Part shown: one piece after another, positions 26,364 through 36,617 of the stretch
How positions within the stretch are numbered: position 1 is the first letter of the stretch
Layout of the letters: each line of letters starts with the position of its first letter
Assembly (NCBI GenBank): GCA_014338405.1
Contig: JTDE01000034.1
Coordinates: forward strand, 407,629-471,628
Direction of reading: 5' to 3'
DNA from: Paragonimus skrjabini miyazakii
Taxonomy: Eukaryota > Platyhelminthes > Trematoda > Plagiorchiida > Troglotrematidae
DNA length: 64,000 bases
Notes under the pieces: model-generated
What the model saw: only the letters and a program-made list of their open reading frames with translations
Database searches by the model: none
What the model was told of the DNA's origin: nothing
Translations under genes and position numbers: made by a program

Positions 26364-27025
26364 ATGTATGACAAGTCACGTTCGCCCAAGACAAATAAAG
26401 AGGTTGTCCAATGCACAACTGGTGTTCTTCTAGGCTTTGTGCCTGTTCGGTTAGTGAGGCGAATGTGTTCTGCAGAGACGTATGTCTTTATAGATGATAG
26501 TTCAAATACCACTCTAATAGACGAAAAACCAGCTCACATGCTTGGTTTGTCCAGTAATCCTTGTCGACTCTCAATTAACAGTCTACATGTTGTTCGTATG
26601 ATACCACACGGTCGAGTGACATTTGAGGTTCAGTCTATGGATGTGGCCAGCAACATTCCTATGTATGTCGATAAACTGTCAGCTGCACGACTCGGCAGGC
26701 CGCCTTCAAGGGGTTTGCAACAGTGAGCCCACCTAAAAAGAATTGACTTCACGTATATCTGACACAAAGACTTAAGGGCTCCTATTGGTTCCGATATCCC
26801 CGAGGTCCACTGGGTACTGGAATAAAGGAATGCAACTAGAAAGTGACCGTACTCTGTGAGGAAAGTCTTGAGGAAATTAGCAAATGTCATTGATGAAACT
26901 ATTATTTCAGTTCTGTTTGTGATAGGCTTAGGAGCCACAAGATGGTTGAACTGCAAACACGAACCTGAGGCAATAAACTTTTTCTCGCTTGATACGGAAT
27001 GTGACCGTTGGCTAATTTTTCCATG
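26364..27025 (+). pseudogene. BEL/Pao aspartic protease and flanking pol remnant
   Basis: The frame opens with VLLGFVPVRL, then AETYVFIDDSSNTTLIDEKPA. This is the retroviral-type protease active-site block of BEL/Pao elements, in which FLDNGSDTTLI is usual; the glycine of D-S/T-G is replaced here. It continues through LGLSSNPCRLSINSL and VTFEVQSMD. After a stop at 26724 the same frame reads LKRIDFTYI, then APIGSDIPEVHWVLE, the LIGxDxPEVHWVLEQR block found between protease and RT, and PYSVRKV, with three further stops. One frame over 660 bp with only point damage suggests a moderately recent loss. Confidence 0.8.
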
Positions 27026-27060
27026 AAGTATATCAATGCTATCGTTAGTTTAAGACTCAA

Positions 27061-28490
27061 GCACACTTGGTTACTTGTCCTCCGGTTGCTGAAGACGTGT
27101 TTAAAATTCCCCTTGGACGACGTAAGACGTATTATTAAGCTGACTTAACAAGAAAGATAAACACACTAGCCAGTGTAAATTTAGTCCCGAATAAGTCGTT
27201 TCTCCTTTTCCGCATGTCAATACCAAGTTCATGCACATGTCGTAAACAGTGGAATAAACTAACTAAGGTTACGTGTAGGAGAAAACGAGAAATGATAACC
27301 CAATAAATAGCTTAATGAATAGCTCATAACGTAAGACGATCGGCACCGAGGGGCAGACAGAAACGAATTTATTTATTCAGTCAGTTTGAGTGTATACGTA
27401 ACATTTTGGGTTTACCATCGTATGGACCTTAACGTGTAGGTTTGTAGAAGAGAAAAATTACAGAATTATGCGTTTCTAGGAAGGAGTTTAAAGTCAGGTA
27501 GGAGAGTAACAATCTGTTGATGTCTGAGGTGTGTTGTTTGGTTCACGACACCCCTACAGAAAAGGAAGAGCAATGCGGGAGAAACGAAAGGTAGTTAGAT
27601 CTGGTAGCTAGTTCGATTCTTTAACAGATACACTTCAGAAAATATCAGTGAAATGAAACGGGTGTATGATGTGCATCCAGCAGTTGGGTCCTACTGTGAA
27701 CTGGTCGGTTGGTCCATTATAAGCCAGTGTTTGACACATTTTCATATTTATCCAACCACTCCGAGTGTCCACCCTTATCTCGACCAGCCATAGTACTGGA
27801 ATACGGTTCATTGCGATTATTCTCTCCTCAGTCGTACTATTCTGTTATCACAGTGACCAACAGATCCCTACTTCATTTACACGGGACTGTTTGTCTCCCC
27901 TAGTTCACTCGAAGCCGGACTGGACTTGCAAAAGTTTATCTACCCCAGATACTATTTGTCCAGACTTGAACACCGCGATCGACCGATTTATATGGATTGT
28001 TCAGCCCTGCTTTCAACTGTCACGGCAGCCGTCAATCTTATTCAGATAGCTGTCGCCCCAGCACCCGAAACAGAGCTTGTCCAACTTATCTGACTGTTCA
28101 GGCGACGATGACGACAACCGAAGTGTGGTGTAATCTGAGAGGATCACCATGCGCATACAGGCAGACAACCGTTTTAACAGTGCTGTCCGTGTACGTTCCA
28201 AATAGAACGAACACATCCCACACGCTTAGTGCTCACCGCATACGTGTTAGCCTGTGTCTCCGTCATTCTGAAAAACAGGTAAATGCAAGTCTGTTTCAGT
28301 TGCTCTTTGCACCGGACGGTTTCGTTTCTTCTCAGTCCATAAGAGCCAACCAATTCCCCTGTCTATCAGTTTACCCATGTGCACATTAGTTAGGCAACTC
28401 CGTTCGCCTTTGAAACCCAAAGAATCCCCTTGGGATATCTTAGAACGATATCATGACATGGAAATGGTATCGATACACCTTAAACTGGAA
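27061..28490. other. Stretch without a recognised gene
   Basis: Plus frames at 27765-28049 and 27997-28389 overlap and show no known domain. If the BEL/Pao element was once complete, its RT should begin here, but no YxDD or similar block was found. Confidence 0.4.
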
Positions 28491-28790
28491 CACCCATGGT
28501 AACCCGAGGGCCCATAGTTCCGATCTGCCTTCGGTGAAGTGAAATGATCAACCCTCAACCGCAATCAGAAGCATTTGTGTTTGCGGTTTGTACAGACCTA
28601 GACAGGGCAATTTGTAAGCAAACGCAGTCGTTGTAGAATGCACGTTACGCCCTTATCTAAGCCCAATTCGATCAGTACATACGTGTCTCGCCATAGGTCG
28701 GATATAACGGGCTGAAACACGCATGATGCAAATGTTTCGCGTCGGCCCAAATCAAACGGTCCCCGCACCATGCATACATCACTATGTGGT
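28491..28790 (+). repeat. Repeat S, paired with 56690-56955
   Basis: Co-linear with 56690-56955 in the same orientation. Shared blocks include CAGTTCCGAC/TAGTTCCGAT, the ACCGCAATCAGAA-type part, GTTACGCCC followed by AATTCGATCAGTACA, and the GATGCAAATGTTT/GATTCGAATGTTT part ending in GTCG. It lies 200 bp before the PLE RT and is probably part of the PLE 5' region. Confidence 0.65.
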
Positions 28791-28989
28791 AAAATTGTAA
28801 AATGAGACATATCGGTAGGAACTAGAATGAAGCGACTCAGTTATAGGGTCATCAAACTGAGGAATGTCATAGGCCGCGTTCTGACAACACAACTATACAA
28901 CGTCACACCAGAGTTCACAAATAATGCGGTAAATCTAAAAAACACAGCATGATGTGTATTAGCCTCTACGGAGAATTTGTGTTCACACT

Positions 28990-29907
28990 GTGCGAAATAT
29001 TTTTGAATTCGTGAATACAGTTCCTGACATTCGCGTCGACAATAAAACAATGTGTTCACTTGTAACTTTCCTGTTTACTAATTTGCCACTAGTGGAAACA
29101 CTAGATTACTTGTGTAATTTTATTGAAAGCAACAACATTCCGATCGGCTTGTCAAAAGCGCATTTGAAGGAATTACTTCTAAAATGCACCCATAATATGC
29201 AGTTTATTTCTAATCGTGTCATTTATAGACAAATTAACGGAGTGGTAATGGGTTCACCATTAGGACGACTGCTGGTAGATATTCTTATGGACAAGTTGGA
29301 ACGAACGGTGCTGAGCACTGTTATAAATCAAATGGTTTATGCTGTGGATTTATTCAATACAACAGATTCATCTGTCAACCTAGCTTATATTTTAAAGAAC
29401 GTCAACTGCATACATACGTTGATAAGTTTAATCTCAGAACTGCAGTCAGATGAGTCTTTCCATTTCCTGGACGCCTTTTTGAGTAGAAGGACTGAAGGAA
29501 GTTTGAAACGCTCCATTTATCGTAGAACTACTTGGTCAGGCCTGCACAGTAAGTTTTGTAGTTTTACCCATTTAAACTACAAACGAAACCTGGTCAAATG
29601 TTTGGCGGATAGAGCCAGAAAAATCTACTCAGCAGATGCCTTGGAACACGAGCTACAGATTCTGACCTGTACTCTACAAGAGAATGGCTACCCTGACAAC
29701 TTTGTGACCAAATATATGAAAGCAGTTCAAGCATCAGTTATGATTCAAAGTGTTGGTAGAGAGCCCATTCTCATACAATTGCCATACAAAGGCGATACGT
29801 TGACTGAATCACTGACCCGTCGGCCTATTAGTTCCCTTAAGAGAATGTTCAGTGCAGTCAGACAGATTATCTCAATCACCAATTCACCACTGATTACTCT
29901 AATCTGA
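28990..29907 (+). pseudogene. Penelope-like element reverse transcriptase
   Basis: This 305-codon frame is the longest non-gap frame in the window. It holds PLE RT blocks in order: LVTFLFTNLPLVETLDYLC (residues about 24-43, the SLFTNVPxxETI block), LKELLLKCTHNMQFI, YRQINGVVMGSPLGRLLVDI (the QxDGVAMGSPLGPxLAD block), FHFLDAFLSRR, RRTTWSGLHSKFCSF, LNYKRNLVKCLADRARKI and NGYPDNFV. The catalytic YVDD lies in a damaged stretch (VYAVDLFN), so the enzyme should be inactive. The first methionine falls inside the domain; the true start would be further upstream. A stop at 29905 and a frame change separate it from the GIY-YIG part. Confidence 0.9.
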
Positions 29908-29930
29908 AGGATAAAGTGCCGGTCCACAAC

Positions 29931-30308
29931 TAATCTATAGTGATTTGCTCGTTTGTTTGCGATTGTTCAGCAAACTACGCGGGTCGTACGACTCGGTATC
30001 TGTCTGGAAGTATCAGAAACCGTCATCCAGCATGGAACGGGACAGGTGAGAGAAAGTCAATCGCCAATGCCATTGTGGATCACCTGACTGACAGCGATCA
30101 TCAGGTCAACATAAATCGATCGCGCACCGTTATCTACAAGGTTCCACCGAACCGGTCAAAACTCGTTCGCCACCGAATGTTGGCGCCTGCCGAGGCCATT
30201 GCTATTCGACTTCGTAATCCAAACTTGTGTGGGCAGAAAAACTTCGTTCAATCGCTGCAACTGTCTTGGTCATTAACTGATTCACCCGTTCAATATGTAG
30301 GCAGTTAA
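29931..30308 (+). pseudogene. PLE GIY-YIG endonuclease domain
   Basis: This is the C-terminal endonuclease of the PLE above, in the next frame. It reads CSFVCDCSANYAGRTTRYLS followed by IRNRHPAW, the cysteine-rich linker and GIY-YIG core seen in Penelope elements (CxCxxxYxGRTxRxLxxRIxEH). It continues with ANAIVDHLTDSDHQVN and APAEAIAIRLRNPNLCGQK, the usual end blocks including the catalytic-side glutamate of AEAIAI. The core tyrosine and arginine are present. In intact elements this domain nicks DNA to prime reverse transcription. The RT-GIY junction is broken by one stop and one frame change, so expression as one protein is unlikely. Confidence 0.9.
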
Positions 30309-30329
30309 CACCCAATCGACGTCAACAAA

Positions 30330-30600
30330 CAAAATCTGTTTCATTCATGAGTGCAACTGTTTGGTGAAAATATTATCGTAATAGCACAATCCGTTAGGGA
30401 AATATCGTGTTGTCCATTCGCATTCATCGATGCATGCTGGTTCCCAGTCCAGTATTGCCTTACAAACGGTGAAACGTTTACAGAGACGCTTGCCATCAGT
30501 CAGGTGTTATCGATCGTGGACGATAGTGGCCAAAACAGCTGGTCGGAGGGGCTGTTTTTGGATAAGTCCTTCTGGTAAGCCCTTGGTGTTAGAGGTCTTG
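30330..30600 (+). mobile_element. R1 segment at the 3' side of the PLE
   Basis: Starts about 20 bp after the GIY-YIG stop codon. It is the reverse complement match of 19536-19900 and 55760-56120, with blocks ATTATCGTAATAGCACAATCC, CTTACAAACGGTGAAACG, GACGATAGTGGCCA and AGCTGGTCGGAGGGGCTG. The similarity ends abruptly at about 30335 on the PLE side and about 30600 downstream. Position and orientation suggest a PLE 3' end or an inverted terminal segment. Confidence 0.7.
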
Positions 30601-32149
30601 TGATATGCTATGGCCTAGAATTGTGTGTCCGGGTCCACAAGCGTGAGAATGTCAGCAACTGAGACGTCCTGATCACGGGGTTGTCGACTGGACTGAATAC
30701 GGTGAATTTGCACCACCTTCCCTCGAAATGATCCGACGAGCTGAACACGCAAGCTTGTGGTTGGACGTTTGGGTCTGATTATTCGGTTATGTCTACCGTG
30801 AGGTTTCTGGAGTTGTGGCTAACCCACTTGTCTCACAAGCATGAGGACCGGAGTGCAAATTTCGGTCCAAAGATGAACTCTGATAACGTAATCGCGAGAA
30901 ACCTCACTTCATCAACCTACTTAACCTATACTAGATGCGACCAAAAATCACTTGTTCTGGTTCCACCGTCTGTCACCACGATAATGTCAATTCGTTGTTT
31001 ACAACAAATATGGATATGTATCGAGAGACTCAATTGCAAAATGGAATTCCGATGAGTTTTTCCGTGTGATATAGTAGGTTCCGTCCATACGCGCCTAGGG
31101 GCGGACACCGACAATCTGATGATCTCCCTTTTCACAGACAGGGAGGGAGAAGTTGAGCAGTGACCACACTGAAGGCGACTGTAAATATCGTGTTCACATT
31201 GTGCGTCATCCATTTACCAGTTGGGGAATCGGCGATTCAACCAGGGGACAAGTAAACTTGGGCAGTGCACTGTCATGCGATTGTTGAGACCTGATGGTTT
31301 GTCTATCATATGGGATGATTACCGTATAGAGTAGCCGTTTGCACTGCTCTGACGGACCCTAAAGCCAACAAATGTTGACGGGTGTCCGTCAAAAGAAAAT
31401 GTTTCGGAAGAGTTAACAGTGCTAGCAATAAACTAAAATGGTTATAATATTTGCATTGTGGCTACCTGAAATTTGTATGAGACGGTAAACAGGGAAACAG
31501 AATGTGACAATGAAGTGCTGTCAATGTTTATCGTTGTTCACTCTCACACTGACACACAATGACGGATTATGCCTTTGACCTAGAATAATAGGGATCAAAT
31601 TCGAACTGGAAGTTTTCGTCTGATTAGTTAAGCTCCTATCAATTCGGCCTCATGTCTTATGAGCATTGAACTGTGAATTATCGAAATTGTTGATAAAATC
31701 CCTCGGGAGCACAAAACGTCCGGAACGGTCACGACAATATGCTGATTAATGGCGTGTGGTGAGATTCTACCTTTGGGAGAGAAGAGCATCTGTTAGTTTA
31801 TGGAAATCGAGTGCGACGGCAATAGCATTTACTCTACCCCGGTATTAACAGAAAAGATTTAATGTTACTACGTTGTTTTGAGTAAGAAGTTTTGTATAGA
31901 AGGCGTGCTTGGACGATTGGTAACTGAGTGAATGCTGAGTATAGCTTCCAACATAACTTATAAGTTTCCAGAGCCTATTGTGATCTTGGCTCGTTGAAAG
32001 GGAATGACCACGCGACTACGGTTATAGACTATGCATTTGTGAATAGCCACCGAGTACAAAGTAGTGTCAGTCCATTGTGAATGATACTCTGATTGCCAAA
32101 TAAGTTTGGACAGGAGAGGTTTCTTGATTGAAGAAGGTTCGGTCAACCA

Positions 32150-32420
32150 GTGTTAGCGCACAAGTTGGTACAGACGGAATTATGTTCAAACAGGCGCCAA
32201 TCAATCGTAGACGATGATCAGCTGCTGTCGAATGCGTATCTGTTTCAAATAACCGAGTTGCTAGATGCAAGATCGTGGAACAACACAGCAACAACCTGGT
32301 CAATCAAAGCGCGAGAACGGCTGTCGCTTGATAACAATCGTAAATACTGTTGTTCCTCTATAAAAGGTGCTCCTTTTCCAATAAATTGAGATTGCTTAAT
32401 ACCACTCAGACTTCCGTTCT
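32150..32420 (+). other. Possible solo LTR (TATA box close to poly(A) signal)
   Basis: CTATAAAAGG at about 32359 is followed within 25 bp by CCAATAAATTGAG, a TATA box and AATAAA signal packed as in many LTR-retrotransposon LTRs. No TG...CA ends, target duplication or second copy in the window could be confirmed. Confidence 0.2.
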
Positions 32421-32840
32421 TATTTTCTCTTGATTGAGTAGCTCAGTACGCGACAAGTGTGTAAATATGACAAGCACTCAGTACTGCTGTTGTTCTCATG
32501 GGATCACTCTAATAACTGTCATCCCCAAATGACATGCACTATAAAGATGCAGTTATACAAACGCCAAAGAGAAACGGCCACTGATCAAGTTTGGATCGAC
32601 CGAATTACAGTGAATTGCTCTAATACGTGAGTATCTGATACCTTTGATATGACAGTTGACGAAAGATTAATGACTGCAACTGTGGACCTGTATGACTGCA
32701 CATATGACTGTGATGTGCAAGTTCATGCACGTGTGTAATGTACAACCACAACGTAATGTATGCCATAGTGAGGGGGTCGCATAGTGGTGGCTGATCTAGT
32801 AGTTATTAATAAATAATGACCGTGTGCATTCGTGGCTAAG

Positions 32841-32859
32841 TGTGTGTGTGTGTGTGTGT
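32841..32859. repeat. (TG)n microsatellite
   Basis: Uninterrupted TG run of 19 bp. Confidence 0.9.
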
Positions 32860-33486
32860 ACGATAGTTGTGTGCATTCTATCTTGCACAGTCTTGCTCTC
32901 AATTTTTAATTCATAACTTGGATACAAACTAAAGGAATTCATTGGTAGCGATCAGATACGCACTGACGACAGTTTGATATATACTCACTGAATTGAACCG
33001 AATTTGCGACGCAATAGTTTCAACAGGTGTGCGATTGAGATGACGAGAGCTGCCTACCTAACGGAATGCGCGGACCCAGTTAAATGGTATCACATTTTAC
33101 CGTTTACTCGCTACTTGGAAAAGGTACAGAGCAGAAACGAGTTGTTGTCAGAATGGTTAGACCTAGAACACGCACGTTCAGGCTGAAACACTTAGAATGA
33201 CTCTGGTAGACTTCTAACGCTATATAAAGCTGTCGTTGGAGAAAGAACGATAAAGCATGTACCAGTTTCAGTGGAGTACAGCTTTTCTTCACTCAACTAG
33301 GTGTATCCCGAAAGTCAGTTAGGCATACCGATATATTCACAGCAGCCGACGATGGTAATGCGCAGGCCTTGCCGAAAAAACATCGTCCCCTACTATTAGT
33401 ATGTAACAAAACTAGACAACCACAAAAAGTCTGATAAATAGTTTGGCAGATTTGATAATTTAGAGGAGACCCACTTATGAAAAATT

Positions 33487-33541
33487 TGTCGCTGGTTCGA
33501 ATCCAGCCGAAGTCCAGATTTTTGTAATTAGGTCTCTTCTA
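33487..33541 (+). mobile_element. tRNA-Asn-like SINE, 3' fragment
   Basis: GTCGCTGGTTCGAATCCAGCC, then AGTCCAGATTTTTGTAAT, match the T-arm/B-box and tail of the SINE at 57814-57922 almost exactly. The A box and anticodon arm are missing; unrelated sequence lies upstream. GAGACC before it and GGTCTC after it form a short inverted repeat around the fragment. Confidence 0.7.
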
Positions 33542-33849
33542 AACTGAAAGAATGTCTACCGAACTACATATAAACCTGTATTTGAGTGGAACTTTGTGTG
33601 ACTGTTTATAGTAAGAATACCATAGAAAACCGATTTATGTGTACACATGGTAAGTCTGAACAATTCTGACATGCAATTTCATTTGCATACATATTTATCT
33701 ATATCTACGCATTTGCAGGAACAACGCAACAGAAACCACAAACTCTTTGGACTGGCTTCAAACCAATAGTTCGAGGCACAACTTACATCGGCTACGATAA
33801 ACAGGAGCGGGAGAAAAATGGTTGAGTAGTGGTATCTGATGGACAGGAT

Positions 33850-34235
33850 GTTCAGTGTATACCAAGACCGTGAAATCTGTTTCGAGGTTTAACACATTTC
33901 ACCGTTGTGACAGCACGATTTCCCGGAACACAGCTTTGTTTTGTCAGAGACAAGCATTGGTGACTAAACGGGTGCCCATTTCGACTGCGTTTAACACTGG
34001 ATGTGATGGACTTGATAGCCCGGTTTGTTAGTTCGGGTTTTCGATTGTTAACTGAACTTGACATCTAGTCTGCAAACATTTTATTATCAAACGAAGCCAC
34101 ATCCCTTGAACGTGACCGTTTGGACGTATAGGTTTGAGGTTTGTGGTTGGATAGAGTCGATGAATTTCTATCTTTTAACTTGAACTCACATTGGATACTT
34201 CTTGTTGCCGTTGCCCCCTTGATTTGATGTCAGGT
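33850..34235 (-). repeat. Left part of inverted repeat, related to the R1 upstream region
   Basis: The inner part, 34073-34235, is the reverse complement of 34655-34838. Blocks shared on the minus strand of one and plus of the other include the CGTTTGATAAT block, AGGGATGTG, CTATACGTCCAAACGGTCACG, CATCGACTCTATCC, ATCCAAT and GGCAACAAGAAGTATCC. The outer part (33850-34070) follows, more weakly, the order seen at 55440-55700. The 70-codon minus frame here is a repeat product, not a gene. Confidence 0.75.
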
Positions 34236-34654
34236 CGGTTACTTACCGTTGTTTTTTCTAACGTCAAACGAGTCGGTCATATCTTCTTACGACTTTCCGT
34301 TTTCGTTGATCTTCGTCCATGAAGAACTAAATGGGCAACACATAAGTCTTTGCCCAAACAAACTTGAGGTTTGCATAATTTTACAAACCAATGCGAGGAC
34401 AGGACTTGAGGAGATACACGTAGCCGTTACCAAGTGACAACTTACAACTGAAAGGATCAGTATAAACCCGTCAAAGATCGACAAGTAATAAATGAACGAA
34501 TGAAAGGTCAAAAGAAGTATTTAACTGATTAATTGAAAGCTCAAAGGGTAATAGTAAGTAAACAACCATATTTCAGGTTAACAGTTAAAAACAACTAAAC
34601 TAGCCAAACAGACTTCGGTTCATATGATCATAACAACCAGATTTCACCAGTTCG

Positions 34655-34860
34655 GCATCAGATCAAGGAGGTAACGGCAACAAGAAGTATCCAATCTGAT
34701 TTCAAGTTAAATGATCATCCTACCCATCGTATACAAATACAGGAATTCATCGACTCTATCCACCCACATACCTCAAGCCTATACGTCCAAACGGTCACGC
34801 TCAAGGGATGTGACCTCGTTTGATAATGAGACGTTAGCTACCTAAATGTCAAGCACAACG
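34655..34860 (+). repeat. Right arm of the 34 kb inverted repeat
   Basis: Pairs with 34073-34235 across a loop of about 420 bp. It carries about 30 extra bases (around 34715-34745) not present in the left arm. The end block ACCTAAATGTCAAGC recurs at 55440, showing the arms belong to an interspersed family and not to a local palindrome alone. Confidence 0.8.
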
Positions 34861-36238
34861 AATGGCTGAACGTCTCCAAAAAATAACAGTCACAAAGACA
34901 ACTTTTGTAGCAATCATATATTGATTGTGCTGGAGGTTTAGAATTTTGTTAAAATATATCCTGGTCTAAGTATCAATAACCAACCTCTACATAGGCGCAT
35001 TCAGCGCTATCTACCACAGAGACTGGTATTAATTACTGTCTGAAGTAACAAAAACCCTTTGTTTCTGTTCTGGTACTTTTCATCATACTTTCATTCACCT
35101 TGGGTTGTTGCGTGGCAAAATGGACCCCCTTGGCGAATTAGCGTTGATCAGTGTTTGTATTCAACAATAGATTATTTTGACTCCGATAGACAATAATGTA
35201 GAACAAGGCAAATTTTAGGCTACCAATCCAGTCGTTAAATACTTCATTGTAATCTAGCACAACTAGACCTGATCATCGGTACAACAATCGTTTTCCCCAT
35301 GGGATTAGAACACACGTCTTTTTGAGTGAGGAGACGGATTCATACTTCCAGCGCACAAGGTTATCACAAAATGCAGCGTAGTTTTAGACAAACGAGAAAC
35401 AACGCAAAGAAACAGTGACAGTGATTGGTACAATTACCTTGCTGTAGCTGGAATTCAGGTTTGTCTACTTGCATACGGCATGGCTGCGCGAGATCCTGAG
35501 TCTTTGGCACAGGAGGAGGCTATATTGTGAGATGGTATCGGTTAGATTCAGTTATTGACATTCTCCTTTTGTGTGACTGCAAGTAGTTGGCACTAATGGG
35601 CAATGATTGACCAAATACCGAAGCAACTATGACTCTGGGGTGCTGTAAGAGGAAGTGGATGGCCAGAGACGGTGAAACATTGTTGATGGAGGGATGCCGT
35701 TTTGTACATAATTGAAGAATGATATATAGAACACAACAATAGATGACAGGCTTTAACGGTGTCTGTTGAAGAAGGAAACTCACGGTCTAATTTGCAATAA
35801 CAGAACGTCAGTCTTGTAGCTGACGGTTTTTTAAAACGGAAATCACAAAGCTCTTTTCAACTCATTATGTTATTCCCAGTTGAAATCTTGTCGTCAAAAT
35901 CTAAGTGAATAGCTCGCTTCAACCAAGCTGAGCATATTATCTGTGGAAACAAAACTACAACAGATTATTCCATCTGGTTGTGATAGTAGCATGCGGAAGT
36001 TCAGTATCTCCCCAGTTAACTTACGTTTGGAATCGTTTATTAAATTTTTGACAAAACTAAGGTTTTGTGATTTGTTGACAGAAAACTGAACGAGGAATCT
36101 AACTGGTTGCATGGTGATTTGATACATCTGACTGATTGTTATCATAGCAATGTTTATGCTAAATACGCATGCTCATAGCAACCGTTTCAAGGTGGTCAGG
36201 ACTAACCGTGAGCAAAACTAGTTTGGGAGTATTGCTCT
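34861..36238. other. Stretch without a recognised gene
   Basis: No recognisable domain in the short frames (such as 35520-35783 and 35894-36145 minus). A stretch near 35285-35350 vaguely resembles a worn tRNA-like head but is too divergent to call. Confidence 0.45.
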
Positions 36239-36617
36239 GATTGCCCGATCGCCTCGAGAGGTGACACAGTAACTGTCATGTTAAATCCAATCGATGACCC
36301 CCTCGACGAGCACTTCTCTCAAAGTCGAAATCACAGAAACCAATCACTCGTTGAGCGAGGCGATCGGATAATCATAGCCTTACTCAAAAGCTAATCTGGC
36401 TGAGCGTTCACATATGCTAATTCAGTCGTGCTTAATGTGAGGTCAATTGCTCAGTGGTCAACACGGCTACCCCATGAAAGTGTGGCCGAAGTTCTAGTCC
36501 CGTGACGAGCTCTAATGAGAACGAAACTCGAGTCTCATGCTTCTCTTCGAAGGGGGTCGATTGAAAAGTCTATCTGAATGTCACAATTGCAATCAATGAG
36601 GGTGATGTTCGATTTAT
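36239..36617 (+). mobile_element. Hammerhead-SINE copy
   Basis: Blocks in sense order are as follows. An internal inverted repeat (GATTGCCCGATCGCCTCGAG at 36239-36258 against 36353-36373). The GAGCGTTCACATATG block. A tRNA-related head at 36441-36502 with an A-box-like TTGCTCAGTGGTC and a B-box-like AGTTCTAGTCCCG. A hammerhead-like segment (36502-36539). A tail ending GAGGGTGATGTTC. The same order occurs on both sides of the palindromic copy at 51186-51717. tRNA-like head plus hammerhead is the plan of the schistosome Sm-alpha SINE-like family. No target duplication was found. Confidence 0.75.
36502..36539 (+). ncRNA. Hammerhead ribozyme remnant in SINE
   Basis: GTGACGA replaces the core CTGANGA (C3 changed to G). 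It is followed by GCTCTAATGAGAAC as stem II with one broken pair, GAAA, and CTCGAGTC, which gives the 3-bp stem III and C17. Stem I does not pair in this copy. The loss of C3 and stem I predicts no activity. Identity as a hammerhead rests on alignment with the better copies at 51280-51322 and 51595-51637. Confidence 0.65.

Larger units (their letters stand above)
25480..27060 (+). mobile_element. Decayed BEL/Pao LTR retrotransposon (gag-protease part)
   Basis: Plus-strand blocks run in BEL/Pao order: a gag-like region (about 25560-26160), a cysteine-rich CLCQE...LWH piece just before the protease (26300-26345), an aspartic protease (26364-26726) and the region after it up to the 5' side of RT (to about 27025). 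Stops and frameshifts are frequent. RT, RNase H, integrase and both LTRs are not recognised; the unannotated DNA from 27061 may hold unrecognisable parts. Confidence 0.75.
30601..33460. other. Stretch without a recognised gene
   Basis: Short overlapping frames only (for example 30789-31055, 31958-32303). Holds a possible solo-LTR signature near 32150-32420 and a TG microsatellite. No protein motif seen. Confidence 0.45.

Noticed and set aside
26630..26956. 108-codon minus frame
   Set aside because: It is the antisense of the BEL/Pao protease region, where plus-strand motifs are clear.
28841..29059. 72-codon minus frame overlapping the PLE start
   Set aside because: Antisense to the PLE region and without any motif.
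35806..35834. Terminator-like GTCAG...CTGAC hairpin followed by T run
   Set aside because: The context is eukaryotic repeat DNA with no bacterial gene; a short stem and T run are expected by chance.
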